From: Austropuccinia psidii
Taxonomy: Eukaryota > Basidiomycota > Pucciniomycetes > Pucciniales > Sphaerophragmiaceae
DNA: 64,000 nt
Assembly (NCBI GenBank): GCA_023105745.1
Contig: JALGQZ010000001.1
Coordinates: forward strand, 65,428,937-65,492,936
Reading direction: 5' to 3'
Shown here: piece after piece, positions 34,462 through 46,917 of the stretch
Layout: every line of letters starts with the position of its first letter
Numbering within the stretch: position 1 is the stretch's first letter
Notes under the pieces: generated by a model
Database searches by the model: none
The model's input: only the letters and a program-made list of their open reading frames with translations
Told to the model about the DNA's origin: nothing
Translations under genes and position numbers: made by a program

Positions 34462-37400
34462 ATTGGAATAAATATAATTCACAATTCTTGGTTCTAGCTT
34501 AGATTATAAATCAAAAGAAATGAATTAAAAATATTTGACAATTGGATCTTGTATAGTTTAAAAGCAAACTTTCTTTGTTCAATTTTACAAAGATAGATCT
34601 TCGTATCATTTATTTATTTCTAAGACTTAAACTTGGAATCTTATAGCAATAGGTCAATGGAGTAATTGTGCTAATGTATCATTGAAATTTTGATTAAGAT
34701 TTCAAACAGCTAACTTTTTTGAATATTAAATAAAAAAAATTTCCATATAGAACTGGTCAAGGGGCCAAATGATGGAAGGAATGGCCTCTTTTGGAACCAT
34801 TTTCATTAGTGAAATGTTTGTGTCTTGGAGGAATTTTCATATACCCAAAAGACCAGAATTACAAAACTTAATCTAAGAAGTCTTATTGATTCTCAGCTGA
34901 AGATTTTCAATATCAAAAATGAATGAAGAGTCATAATTATTATAAAGATAGATATGTTAATAAAAAAGCAAAATCAGTACCTTTTTAGACAAATTAAGCA
35001 GTGATAAAAACCCACTCAAAATTTGAAAATCCTATAGCTTTGGCAAAAAAGCTTAAAAGTTTTCCATAGCTCCTCCCTTATCAAAAAAATATACAAATCC
35101 AATTTCAACATTTCATTTTCCCTGATATTTTTAGTTATGTGACCTCTGGGTGAAAATCCTGAAGCTCGCCCCTAATTAATCTTAGCTACATCACTATAAG
35201 CCTTTTCACTCTGTTTTGGTATTCACTATATTCAATTTTTTCCACTTTCTCTCTTTAAAAAAATTCTTCAAGAATGTTTTTAATTTCAAAATACTTTACT
35301 CCTTTTTTCAATTAATCCAAAATTATTAGTCTTGTAAAAATACTTTTGTAGCCTTAAAAAAGCTTTGAGGGTATTCTTGGATATATTTTGATTAGCAGTA
35401 AAACAAATACTATTAATAATAAAAAAATTATTTTAATAAATAAAAAGAGATAGCTTTTCCATTCTATTTATTTCTAAAATGCCAAGATTATTATTACAAA
35501 TTAATTGTACCTCTAACAAGTGTTGAGGACAATAAAAATACTCTTTTTGAATCAATGTTTCATATGAACAGCTAAAGATATACTTGATAATATTTTCATT
35601 ATGTGAAAATTTTAAATATTCCTATGACTTATTGCAATATTGAAGCAGTTTGATTTGAAACAAAAGCTCAACAGTGCACCTTCAAGCCCAAAAACCATCT
35701 TCCGGACTAAAAATGACAAATGAGCCCAAGTACCCCATTAACCCAAAGGAAATTCGAAATGCGAGACCAGAGGTAAAAAAATAATTAATGGAAATTTTCA
35801 ATTTTTCAATCACTTTGGTCAAGAATTCCACCATTTTCCTCCAGAAATTTATTTATGACATATTTCTCAGAAGGTATTTTCAAATAGGTTGCTTCAAGTT
35901 ATTAAGAATTAATTGAAGTCTCTCAAGTGTACTTGAGAGGTATTTATCCATCAGAAACAACTCCAATATTTCATCAAAGTAAATCATGGTCATTTTTTTA
36001 CATAATACGTAAGGTCAAGAAGATACTGTCAGGGGGACTTCAAGGAAATTCACGGGTAATTTTCAAATTAGTCTTCAGATTTTCCAAGTTACTTTCTCTT
36101 AATGAAGGCTTTATTGAACAATAGAATACAATAGAAATAAAAAAAGTATTCAAGGTGATTGTTTCACTATTTTTCCAAGTTTTTTCCCCAATCCAGCTAG
36201 GTGTATCCGCCAGGATGACTCTACAGGGAGAGCTCCTGTAGTATTGAATCAAACTAACCTATATTATATCAAGTCAACCTAACCTTTTATATTCTTAATA
36301 AACCTCAGCATGTTTATTTATTGAGATTTTTATTTCAAATTAACATAAACCATAGGCGTATTCAGTTCTAACAATGGGTTGATTCACTAGAAAGAGTATA
36401 AGGAATTAATTCCACATAGTGAAAGGTTTATTGAATAATTTTTAGAAAATAAATTCCCATAATATTGATATTTAACATACCTTTTGGGATATTAAATTAC
36501 CCTTTTGTTGATATTGGATGTAAATAAAGTCTATCTTAAATTAACCCATTTCATCAAAACTTACCCAGTTTATTCTAGATAACCCTTGTAATAAATGAAC
36601 CTAATAGGGTCGATTATTGCTCAACCAGGTTGTTATGACTTGATATCACATGGGTAATTTTGATACAATAATTCAGTCAGTGATTCATACAAGACACCTA
36701 CCAGTATTAATAACTCAATATTCCAGATTCTCTCAAAGACCTTGCTGCTTGTACAAGCTTATGGATTTACTAATATTTATTCTTATCTTTATATTAAGCA
36801 CTTATATTTCTAAGAAAGTTAGATGTACACTTTACTCGCCTGTTTAGTGGATATTGGCGTAAATGATCTTTCTAATTAGCTAATGCCTTTCGACAGGAAA
36901 AAAAGGGTATTCAGTTGTACTATTAAAGAGACATCTTACCCATTCATATTCTATTTTATGCTTTTGGAGTGCAGAAAAATGAGCTCTTAATTTCTGAGCT
37001 CTAGGCCACATTTCATTCAGAGCGAACATTTAATAGTAGTACAAAATATTGATAGCTCTAATCCCTTAAATTAAATCTTTCAGTATCTTCTTATTTACTG
37101 TTCCTAATTCTTTCTTTTTTGGATTCAATATTTCTCCTTATACAGAAATTTGCTTTACTTTTAAATGATTTTATCTTTTAATCTTGATAGTAAATTTGAT
37201 ATTATATGAATTTCTGCACTCAATATCCTGAAATAGACATGTCTCAAGGTCAATTCATCTAATCATCTGTTTCATCTGACAGATCATTAAGTTGTAATTA
37301 GAATTGTTAGTATAACATTTTATCAGCAGCTTTTGTATTCTTGTAAAGTTGGAAAATTACAAAACAGTTACGATCAAAATATTTAATGTTAGAATATTGT

Positions 37401-39185
37401 GAAATTGAATTCATTTCTCACTTTCCAAGCAATGTTAGAGTGATCGTAGATTATGACCCTAATACGATACTTTTTGAGAAAACTGAATAATTTGAATCCA
37501 TCTCAAAAACAGTAAACTATGATACCATTTCTTGATTTATTACTCTTGGGACTGAGTAAATGTAAGTTCAATTCAGAATATTTCAGATTATGATCTTTAT
37601 TGCAAGATTACATAATTTATTGGCTTCATTGAAGCTATTCTAAGAGAATATTTGGATGATGATTCAAATAGTACGACATAGAGAGGATAAAGCCTTTTTT
37701 AAAAATGGGGTTCAGAAAAACTCAATTCATCTCAAAGCTAAATCTATTCAAAACATCAAAAAATCAGGATGGATAATTTTATATGAAAGAAATCTATATT
37801 CATAAAAATAATCAATTCCACTCAGGTATTACATACAGCAGTATCATGTTGAATAAGAAGAATATAGAATTTGATTCAATGCGTTTTTCCATATTTTTTT
37901 CATCAAAGGGAGAAACCAATTCATTGGAATAAATAAGTTAAGTAAATATGCATAGTTTCATTACTCCTTTTTTTTCTCAAATAAAATAATTGAGGGCTGT
38001 CTTTGAGTAAATGCATCAACTTAATTATTATGGAAAAAGGGAATTTATTTATGTGAGCTGGTAGGAACTTATTTAATTTATTTCCTTCTCTTCCTTTTAT
38101 TTTTAATTATCATCAGATCATTTATTTCTGTCTAGTAAGAAGAAGTATTATCAAATAGTAGATATTTGATTGAAACTTGATCCTTAAAAATAAAGAAAAG
38201 TCTAGTTTTGGTTAGCGAAACATAAGATTTATTAGTCTCATGGTCCGAGAAAGAATTTCTTATCAGAAGACCTGATTTAAAGCTTTTATCTTAGATAATA
38301 AAAAAAACTAATTAATATATAAATGGGACAATATATCAATTACTTTCACATACTTAGAATATGGAAGTGACATTCAAACTTAAGTTATTGAGTATAGACT
38401 CAATAAATCCCAGATTTTAATGTTGATAAAGAGATTCAATTATAATTGAAGTAAATCTCCTATAATTAAGATTATTTCAAGCTATATTTACTAAAAAAAA
38501 GTATCTTAATGAGATTTGAGAGTTAGAGGTATTTATATACCCAAAAGACCACAAAAAATTAACATAAGGTACAATTAAAAATAATACATTTATTATTATG
38601 TATAAAAACAAAGTTTATATATAAAAATAAGATTTAAATATAACAAAATATCATAATTAAATCTCAATAATAAATTTATGTTAAATTCAAATCTGAACAA
38701 AAATGTAAAAATATAGTTTTACTTGAAATAATGAAGTAAAAATCAATTTTTTATCAAGAATATTAAAAATAAAATAATTTTTTGGAACAAAGTTAAAAAA
38801 AAGTTATCAAGAAGGTTTTTCTAATAAAAAAACTTGAGTAAATTATTTCAACATTGGATTCCTCTCAAAAATAAGATGGGTTATCCCTGAGTCGAAATTC
38901 TGTAACTCAACTCTAAACAAGCTTAAATTGACTTTTCAGTATTTCATGTATGAAGATCCAAAAATCATCAAAACCTCAAGTTAATTTTCACCACATGTGG
39001 TGTTAACCATGAATTTTTGTGTTAAATTTAGGTGTGGTGTATAGTCTAAAAGTTATGACAAATTGACAAATTTTCAATCAAAATTCAAAAATGTGTGCAT
39101 GTATTACATATGGGGAATTCTGAATAGCATTTGTGTGCTGTAAATATTCAATTTAATTAAATTTTCAGATTCCAAGGATATTATA
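34462..39185. other. AT-rich spacer, mostly unexplained
   Basis: No gene recognised. A dispersed repeat occupies 38860-39140. Around 36030-36260 there are two LTR/PPT-like fragments (CTGTCAGGGGGACTT and GACTCTACAGGGAGAGCTCC with a CTACAGG/CCTGTAG palindrome) that may be remnants of another LTR element, but nothing can be anchored. The rest is A/T-rich with no ORF over 70 codons of recognisable type. Confidence 0.5.
38860..39140 (+). repeat. Dispersed repeat, copy 1
   Basis: About 280 bp that align with the reverse complement of 57640-57960. The best shared stretch is AATTCTGTAACTCAAC against ATTTCTGTAACTCAAC, followed by similar order of TGTGTTAAA and GTGTGGTGTAT-type blocks. It ends just before the third family A copy. 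Nature unknown. Confidence 0.45.
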
Positions 39186-42100
39186 AACCATGAGAAAAGT
39201 GGGTACACCTGGAAGCAGGTGTTTCATTTGAAATTTGACATGGGAGATAGATTGGATTCAGGTTGAGGATAGGACAGAAATAGAAGTTTTGAAAGAATTT
39301 CAAGCCACAAATTATCAATTCACTTGATTCAATATCAGTGGTTTGGTTGGCTTTTTAAAGTTCAATAGTTCAAAATCACATGGCTCACAGAGTTATTTCA
39401 ATATACCTTTTTTTACTCTTTTTTATTACTTTTTATCATTAAATTCACAAAACGTTCAACATTTAGGGTCTTTCTTTGAGATTTTTGATATCTATTTCTG
39501 TTTCAATATGAGTTATCTTTAAAGCTCACTTATGGGAACCCATAGATGAATAATACTTGAATTTCAACCCTTCAATGTTTTAAGAATCCTCTCACAGTTT
39601 ATAAAATGTCTTGTAAAATTTGGGACTTTATTAACATATAAATAGTATGAAGAATTCCCTGAAACTGAACTGTTTTCTCTCACTAAAAGATGTATTTTGT
39701 GAGAAATTATATTCCTTATTTTTTACCCCTTTTGAAATTAATATTTTCATTTAAATTAGAACAAGGAATCAATATTTATGGTATAAATCTTCTTCAAGGG
39801 GAGGCCCCCAAAGATTCAGTATATATTGAAAGACTTTAGCCCCTATTCTAACCCATAAAATTCTTGATGGTTCTTTTACACTTATAGCTAGATACTAAAA
39901 ATATCATAAATTTCATGGTTTAATCTGAAAATTATCCAAATTCTCCAATAAAAACAGTGTTAGCAAAATACTTTCAAGTATGAATAGCAATGAAAAACAT
40001 ATATTTATTAAGTTTTTTGTAACATTCAATTTCTTTCTTGATGGAAACAAACTTCGCTTCACTTGGTATATTATTGTGGAGAAATTATCAATTCTGATCA
40101 CACCATCTTTATCTAGGAATTCACTCGACGATGTGCAAAACCAAGATAACTTGAGCTTTTCTTTGAAGTAAATCAGGGTAGGGGCTTTATCATTAAATCT
40201 GATAGATTTTGAAAAAGGAAACTTTATGTGAAATTTGAGGAAATTTACGATTGAGGTAGCAATATAGCTAAACATCCATTGCATCGATTATTTGATAATT
40301 TTCAAACCACTTCTTTAATATAATTTGATATATAATGTGTTTCTTAATATTTTCTTTGTATTCTATGGGTTCGCTACATTTTAATTTGAATTGCCTTAAT
40401 ATGGAACCGAATTTGTAATCTTTAGGATATATGGAGAGCTCTTCATGCACTGTAAAACAGCAGATTGTATCTGAGCTTTGTGGATGAATAACTTCAGTTA
40501 TTCAAAAGGATATTCTTGATTTATCACTACTAAAAGATCAAAAAGACTAAGATCATCAAAGCTAATCCAGAAAATAATTATTCAGTTTCTCTATAACTGG
40601 ATTTACTTGAATTTAAGGGTAACATCTTTACAGAATTCTATTAATAATTTAAAAATTCATTTTTTGTTGAAATAAGTGGAATTCTATATAATATTAAGGA
40701 AAAATGACTGGTATAATTTTGTTAAGGATATGATAACGAAGTGATGACGAGAATAATTAATTATTATTTTTTATTTTTATTTTTTATATCATAGTTAAAA
40801 CAAAGTGCTGTCTCTTTAAATACTGAAGAGTAAAGCACATTTGAGTAAAATTAAAACAATAAGAAAATATAAAAGTATTTTGATTTTGTTCAATAAAAAG
40901 TAATTTAAATGAAAAGTACAAATAATCAAATGAAACATTTGATGCAGAACAAAAATCACCCTTCAACGGTGGAATACTCCAACAAGTTTCTTTCTTTCAA
41001 ACAATTATTTCTCAAAATATATCTATAAATCTTCTAGTGGTTTCATAATTTTGAGATTAATTTGATAAACTTTTACAGCCTAATTAAATGATAAATTAAG
41101 AAGAACCCTCCTCTTATGAAGTGCAGTTCAAAAAATTATATATGCAGCTCTTTGAAGTGTTTTTACAAGATAATATGAGGTAATTTCTGATTTTCATTTG
41201 GTATTTATGCTCAATTTAAGGGTGAAGGAATTTATAAAAGTAGCATCAAATAAGAGTAGGCTACATGAACAAGCTGGGCTATTTTGTAAATTTATCTTGA
41301 AGTGGAAAAAATATCATTTCAGAGCCATGTCCACTCAGAATCAAATCATGGTCTGAATAATTTTCCAATTATTCAATCTTTATTATGAAACATTTACCAG
41401 AAAATATACACCATTAATATGATTTTTTGATGGTAATTTGTGAAAATATTCTGCTCAAAAGTTTCAAAATGCATGGAAAAAAATGTTCTTTACAAAAAAT
41501 GAATGAATTATTCAAATGAATCATGAGTTATATTCTTTTATTAATGATACTACAATAAAAATGTGCAAATATATCCTATCAAAAAATTAATAAAATCCTG
41601 TTGAAGGTTTAAGAAGTTAAACAATATAAGAAGTCTTAATATTGTAAGTATTTGAACAGGATTGAAGAGAAATCAAGTTTTGTGAGATTTGTTTGAAATA
41701 ATATCATGCTTTATGGGAGGATAGAATTCAACTATTAATTGAATTGGTACTTATTTATTTCAATCAAGAAAAATACTTCAATATTTTCTTAGTATTATTG
41801 GAATTATATTAAGCTCAGATACTCCTATGTCTCTTGCCTACATTGTGTTTGAATATACATGTCCATTAATTCTTGTTAAAAGAACAGACAGAAACTCAAG
41901 AACCACAAAAAATATCTTGAAAAATGTTTTTCTAACAAAAAATTTGGGAAATATTATAGATCTACCTCAAAAAAATGGACAATAAAATCATTTAAGAGAT
42001 GTGCACTGAATTTTCTTTTACTATTGCAATAAATTGTTTTCTATATTGGTTTGAGAAAAGCAGTAGAAAAAGATTCCTTTCTGATACTGTAAAAAATATT

Positions 42101-43265
42101 TTGTTGAATTCTTTCTATTTAACTTTTTTTAGTTTGTTTACCCATGTTCTAGGGTGATATGTTTTTTTACTGTTTGATTGCTATTTTTTTTTTTGAAATC
42201 TTATTGGTTTTTTTTTAAATTTATTTTTATGTTTTATTTTTCAATCAGGATTACAGTGGCAGGCCCCCACAAAGCCTTTTACTCTGAAATTCTTGAGACG
42301 TGTCAAATTTTCTCAAGTACAGGTCCTGTAATGCCTGCTTAGGTAAGATTTTCAACAATAATTGACAATTTTAAAGTAGCTTACCTTACAGACACCACAC
42401 TGTAAGCTTTTTTGGAATTTCTTTTTTGTCTCTAATTGAAGGGGCTGTGTTGTTTACATACTGTCACTTCTATATCAAATTGAGGAAGTAAAACTTCAAA
42501 ACAGCCAAAATAAGATATCTTATCTTCAAAAAATATGATTGTTGTTTTAAAAATAAAAACTAATTAATATTACAAATGATAAAAAGGGATAAGAAAAAAA
42601 AGAAAACTAAAATAATAATAAATCTCTAGGTATTATAATTAATAAAGAGAAAAATAATATACAAAGTTTTTGTATCTTTGGGGAACTAATTACATTCAAA
42701 AAACATTAAAAATCCTTTGTCTATCTGTTCTGAGGTTGTTTTGATTTAAAAATTTAAGCAAAAAATCTTTTGTAAATCCAGTTTCTTGAGAGGATACTTC
42801 AGTTGACAGAGGATTGTTTTGATATTTTTGAGCCAGATTTTGAATAATGAATAATAATTAATATTTCTACAAATTGAAAATAAGTCACAAATAAAGACAT
42901 AGAAAGTTTTTTTTTTGAAACTGGAACTGAATGTTCTTGAAATTGAAAAAACTTGTTTTTTGGAATGGAAAATGAATTTTTAGATTCAATTTCTTATCAT
43001 AAGGAGTAACATTTTGAAGATGAAAATATAAATGCAAATTTTTCATATACTATATTATATAGCTACTCAATACAGTTAAAAAAGAATAAGATCTTGGAAA
43101 TTCTGTAATATTACAGTGGCTTGGAAGACTTCTGAATACTAGCAACAAGTTGAATCATGGTTCCAACCTAGTTCACAGGAAGGACCCAAGCTCATTCTAG
43201 GTTGAGTCCAAGCTGATTTTCAAATGACACACCTGATTTCAGGTGTTTCCAATTTGCTCATGGTT
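39186..43265 (+). mobile_element. Family A TIR element, uninterrupted copy
   Basis: A 4080-bp copy with ends AACCATGAG and CTCATGGTT. The inverted repeats extend about 50 bp with several mismatches and include hairpins ACACCTGGAAGCAGGTGT (left) and ACACCTGATTTCAGGTGT (right). Flanking trinucleotides are ATA (39183-39185) and ACA (43266-43268), a possible decayed TSD. The interior is AT-rich without an ORF longer than 123 codons. The open frame at 39913-40284 (minus) has no recognised domain. This copy provides the empty sites that prove the B insertion and the order of nesting. Confidence 0.75.
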
Positions 43266-44090
43266 ACATGGAAAGGATTTCAAGCAAACCAAAGCAGAAC
43301 AATTAATTTTTTGGGGAAAAGGAATCTTGGCTCCAAGAGTGTCAGAATCCCCCAAATTCCGTGCTGACAGGTTTGAGATGTCTAACTTTATGCACAAGCT
43401 TATTGATTTTGAAATTTAATTGAATCACAGGGTCTGTGAGTCAATTGATGATGTGGTTTGATACCAACCAGGGTGGTTTTAACTTTCTTTAGGTGGGTAA
43501 TCCTACCCTTAAGTTAAAAAAACTTAATAAAAAAAAGTTTTCTCTGCTATTAAGATCTCTTACACACACTATGACAGGCTTTTGTAGTCTTAAAACCAGC
43601 TATTACTATAGAAATGGCTGGCTCAACAGACAAAAATGGCGAAAAAATGGCTAAAGCCAGCCCTTTTTTGGTCCAAAACAAGGTGAAATAAGTCAATTAT
43701 TGGCTTTTATGCCGTAAATGTGTTTCTCATGACTTATGAGATCAAAGTTCCCTTTTTAAAGCAAGAGAATTTGTGGCTATGAACAGATGTCTTCTTTTCC
43801 CCTCTTTTCTCTTCATGTTAGAATATTTTCCTTTCATAATTAGTTTTAAAATTGTTAAACAAATAAATGAAAGAGTCAAACCACAATTATTGAGCCATTT
43901 TAAGCCTTTTAACTCCCTGAAAAAATAATTATAGCCATTTTTTGTAGCTATTTACATACCTTTTACCCTTGAAACACCCCAGAAGTGACTTGAAGGATCT
44001 TTTATTGCTATAAGCTCTGTCACCTTGTTTCCAAATTCACTCTGGTCACTCTTTAATGTTTCTCCTCTTTGATATTCTTCTGAGATACCT
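43266..44090. other. Spacer between family A copy and G2
   Basis: 825 bp without a recognisable gene, RNA or repeat. Its last five bases (TACCT) are the left TSD of G2. Confidence 0.6.
44086..44090. repeat. 5-bp TSD of G2, left
   Basis: TACCT, identical to 54443-54447. Confidence 0.9.
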
Positions 44091-46013
44091 TGTGAGCCTT
44101 GAGGTATATTTTACATACCCAAATAGGCCACAATTATCTTAAAAAGAAATTTTAAATTATGCATAACTCATAAGTCATGCGTATATCCAAAATTCATCAT
44201 TTTTGATTTCAGAAAAGATGAATACCTTTTTATTGACTAGGTAAATCCATGTATCTAAGGCCATATTTGGATTCTACACAAAATTTCACCTAGGGTAGCT
44301 CCATAGAGTGAATAAGCTCAAATCAACTCTTTGAGGCGGTAAAATGGAAAATACTTCAATACCACATCATCAATACCACATAAAAGATCTGTGAAGATTT
44401 TTTTGTTTTTCTTAATTTCACACCAAAATAATGGGAATGTGAGAAATCCCATGTTACATATATACTAAGAATAGTGTTATGCATGTTTTGAGCACTTAAT
44501 ATCATGGTATTCTTACATGGACGTTTGGTACACCCATAGTGGATATCTCACTTGAAGCTTAAATTTCTATTTGGACGTAAAAAATAAGCAAGGGGGACAA
44601 AAGACATCAAAGAGAGCCAGGGTACCCAACTTCTGAGGCCTCAGAGGCATGGACAGCTCCAAAGCTTGGATCCATGGCTGATCTTGGCCTAATTGGGAAG
44701 CTAAAACCTTTTGAGAACTTGGTTACCATGTTACAACTACTGTAAATCTTAAGAAAATAGCAAATAACCTGCTATTTTGACATGCCAAGGAGGTAAAAAG
44801 CTACTTAGACTCCTATAACCATGTCAATTCTTAATTATTTTCCATGTATAAAACCCAAAAGAGTAATTAAAACCCTGTTTGGAATTTTATCCATTGATTT
44901 ACCTCATAGCAACCAGTGAAACACTGATATTTGCAATTCTACGTAGGAATGAGGTAAAAACTTCAAAAATTCATTAAAGATACAATTCTTAATGAATCTT
45001 TCTGAAACTTTCAGGACCAATGGAGAACTGTATTATTTATGGTAAAACCAAAAAGAATTACAGTTTGACTAGTAAAATTAAAAGGTTTACTTACAGTCCA
45101 TTTTTCACTATTCTACGTTAAACACTGAATCTTCAAAAATTTACAGTAATTACAACCTGTGATGAAATTTGCAATAACATTGATAACTTTGAGAGATCAA
45201 TGATTATCTTGGAATAAAAGAATATTTACAGCTGTTACTCCTTTTATTCTTAACCATATTGGGGTTGGTAGTCACATAAAAGCATCAATTAAGTAATTAT
45301 GATAATCTTACATGTCAACAGATGATGCAATCAAGAAGCAAAAAGGGTTTATTGTTTTCTCACTCACTGGTTTTTCAGTTTGCTCCATGTCACGCCTCTC
45401 TGAGCTGTTGTTGACTTAAAAGAGTCCTATTCTTGCTGTTTTTCCAGATTATCATCTTATTATCATTTAAGCCATTATTACCAACAAGTAAGTATTAGTT
45501 ATAGCTATTCTTAAGTATTTTAAATCTTTCAGAATCAATCAGAAAGATGTGAAATCATAGAATCCAATTATATATTGTTGTAATACTGTTATAAATTCAT
45601 TTTGATCCTTTAAATCCACAATTCTACGTCAAATCTCTCTATCTTATCTTTCAATAAGTTCTTTGGAATATTAGTGAGTGATTTATTCTTAATTCTTAAA
45701 GTTTTTCTCTAAAATTTGTTTTTTTCAAGAATTATCATTATAATTATTCTTGCAAAAGATAATTATATATTAAAATATTTTATTATTTTAATAAAAGAAG
45801 TTTTATTATTAAAATCTTCTTGTAATTGATTCTTTTAGACAATTCCTTGCTCACTGTTAAAATCACTAGTAGTGCTTAAAACATGAAAGAAATGATTCTT
45901 TAATTATTTAATTGTGGTTATAATAACATTTTTGTTATTGTATTTCATAAGAACAGTCATGGTACTGTTGATTAATAGTAATATTATCATCAGTTTCATA
46001 GACAAATCTTACA
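44091..46013 (+). repeat. 5' LTR of G2
   Basis: TGTGAGCC...CTTACA, 1923 bp. A block shared with the 3' LTR and solo LTR S2 (45357-45445: CTCACTCACTGGTTTTTCAG, then GTTGACTTAAAAGAG) contains the most TATA-like motif and is the probable promoter core. Confidence 0.93.
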
Positions 46014-46031
46014 TTTGGGGGCCTGGCCATG
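46014..46031 (+). other. Putative PBS of G2
   Basis: TTTGGGGGCCTGGCCATG directly after the LTR terminus. A related TTGGGTGCCTGGCCATG recurs at about 46117, possibly a duplicate. The priming tRNA is not identified. Confidence 0.6.
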
Positions 46032-46498
46032 ATTGTATCCATAGACTTGGCTTTAATCATATTCTACACTTCATTTTTGTGTTCTAAAAAATCACCATAC
46101 CTACCAAATCTTAAATTTGGGTGCCTGGCCATGTTTTTTAAACCTTGTACCCTTAATTAATATATTTTTAAGTTCTAAAATATATTAATTTGATAATTTT
46201 TCCTTTCATTTTGAAGTTAAATTAATTCTTATTTTTGAAATTGTTGTGGAAATCTTTTTCATTGAGGAATTTGGTTTAATTTTATACTGTTTTTACATGT
46301 GGATTTTTCACATCCAAAAAACTTATAAAATCATTCTTTGAGTTACTCTGAATTAATTTTCATTCAAAATCTTAAAGCTTAATTTTTTCTTTAAAAAGAA
46401 TAATTTTTTTAATATTAAAAAATATAAAACTTATAAAAAATCTTTAAAAATATTTTAAAAAGTATAAAAAATAATTTTTTCTCTTTGATAATTTTTTA

Positions 46499-46660
46499 GT
46501 GTCTTTAATCAAATACTGTGCAGCTGGCAACAGACTCAGTAAAAGATATATCACTAGTCCAGAATCTTCAGAAGCAGAATCTGAAGACAGTATTGAGGTG
46601 CAAATTACTAAAAGAGGCACCTTATTTAACTCAGAAAAGGATAAATTACCACCAAAAGAT
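46499..46660 (+). CDS. G2 leader exon 1
   Basis: An acidic Ser/Glu-rich reading (SSEAESEDSIEVQITK) that aligns with SDSEASESSIEIQT in the G3 exon 63688-63790. It follows a T-rich tract ending TTTTTTAG at 46498. The 3' boundary is uncertain: GTGTAT at 46661 is a possible donor, but the phase does not match exon 2 cleanly, so an indel or another donor is likely. Confidence 0.5.
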
Positions 46661-46722
46661 GTGTATTTTATCTTATATTTCAACTTTTATCTTTAAATTG
46701 ACATGAAAATTGTGCATACCAG

Positions 46723-46854
46723 AAATGGAAGAAACTATTCAGTCCAACCAGATGGATGTGGACAAGGAAGAGGCAAGACCAAATCCAGAAGTGCCAAGTC
46801 TTCCACAAGAAAGACACATTTGGAGGATGCCAGAGTTGCCCCCCATTCCCCAAG
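46723..46854 (+). CDS. G2 leader exon 2
   Basis: Reads EMEETIQSNQMDVDKEE and later RHIWRMPELPPIPQ, in frame with downstream exon 3 after removal of 46855-46917. G3 has the same exon (TPSNQMDLDQ ... RHKWRMPELPPV) and G1 a diverged one (TPSNQMELESE). Conservation in this frame across three copies, despite other frames being open, supports it as the coding frame. The product is the N-terminus of the leader/Gag protein; no domain is known. Confidence 0.6.
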
Positions 46855-46917
46855 GTCTGTACCCACAGATTTTGACGTGAATTCTGAGACTGAACTGATT
46901 CATGACAATATTTCCAG
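46855..46917 (+). other. Predicted 63-nt intron 2 in G2
   Basis: Donor CCCCAAG|GTCTGT, acceptor ATATTTCCAG|GG. Removal joins PIPQ to GMNHFQVAAIEIYQ in the frame of 46902-47810 and avoids the in-frame TGA at about 46875. G3 shows the same donor position (CCAAAG|GTTAGC at 63988), and G1 has GCAAGT there, a possible GC donor. Confidence 0.55.

Noticed and set aside
35660..35765. Exon-like reading ending at GAGGTAAAA
   Set aside because: Too short, no homology recognised, no acceptor or continuation.
36000..36260. PPT-like CTGTCAGGGGGAC and a CTACAGG/CCTGTAG palindrome suggesting a copia LTR
   Set aside because: No partner LTR, TSD or coding remnant could be anchored; kept only as a remark in the spacer entry.
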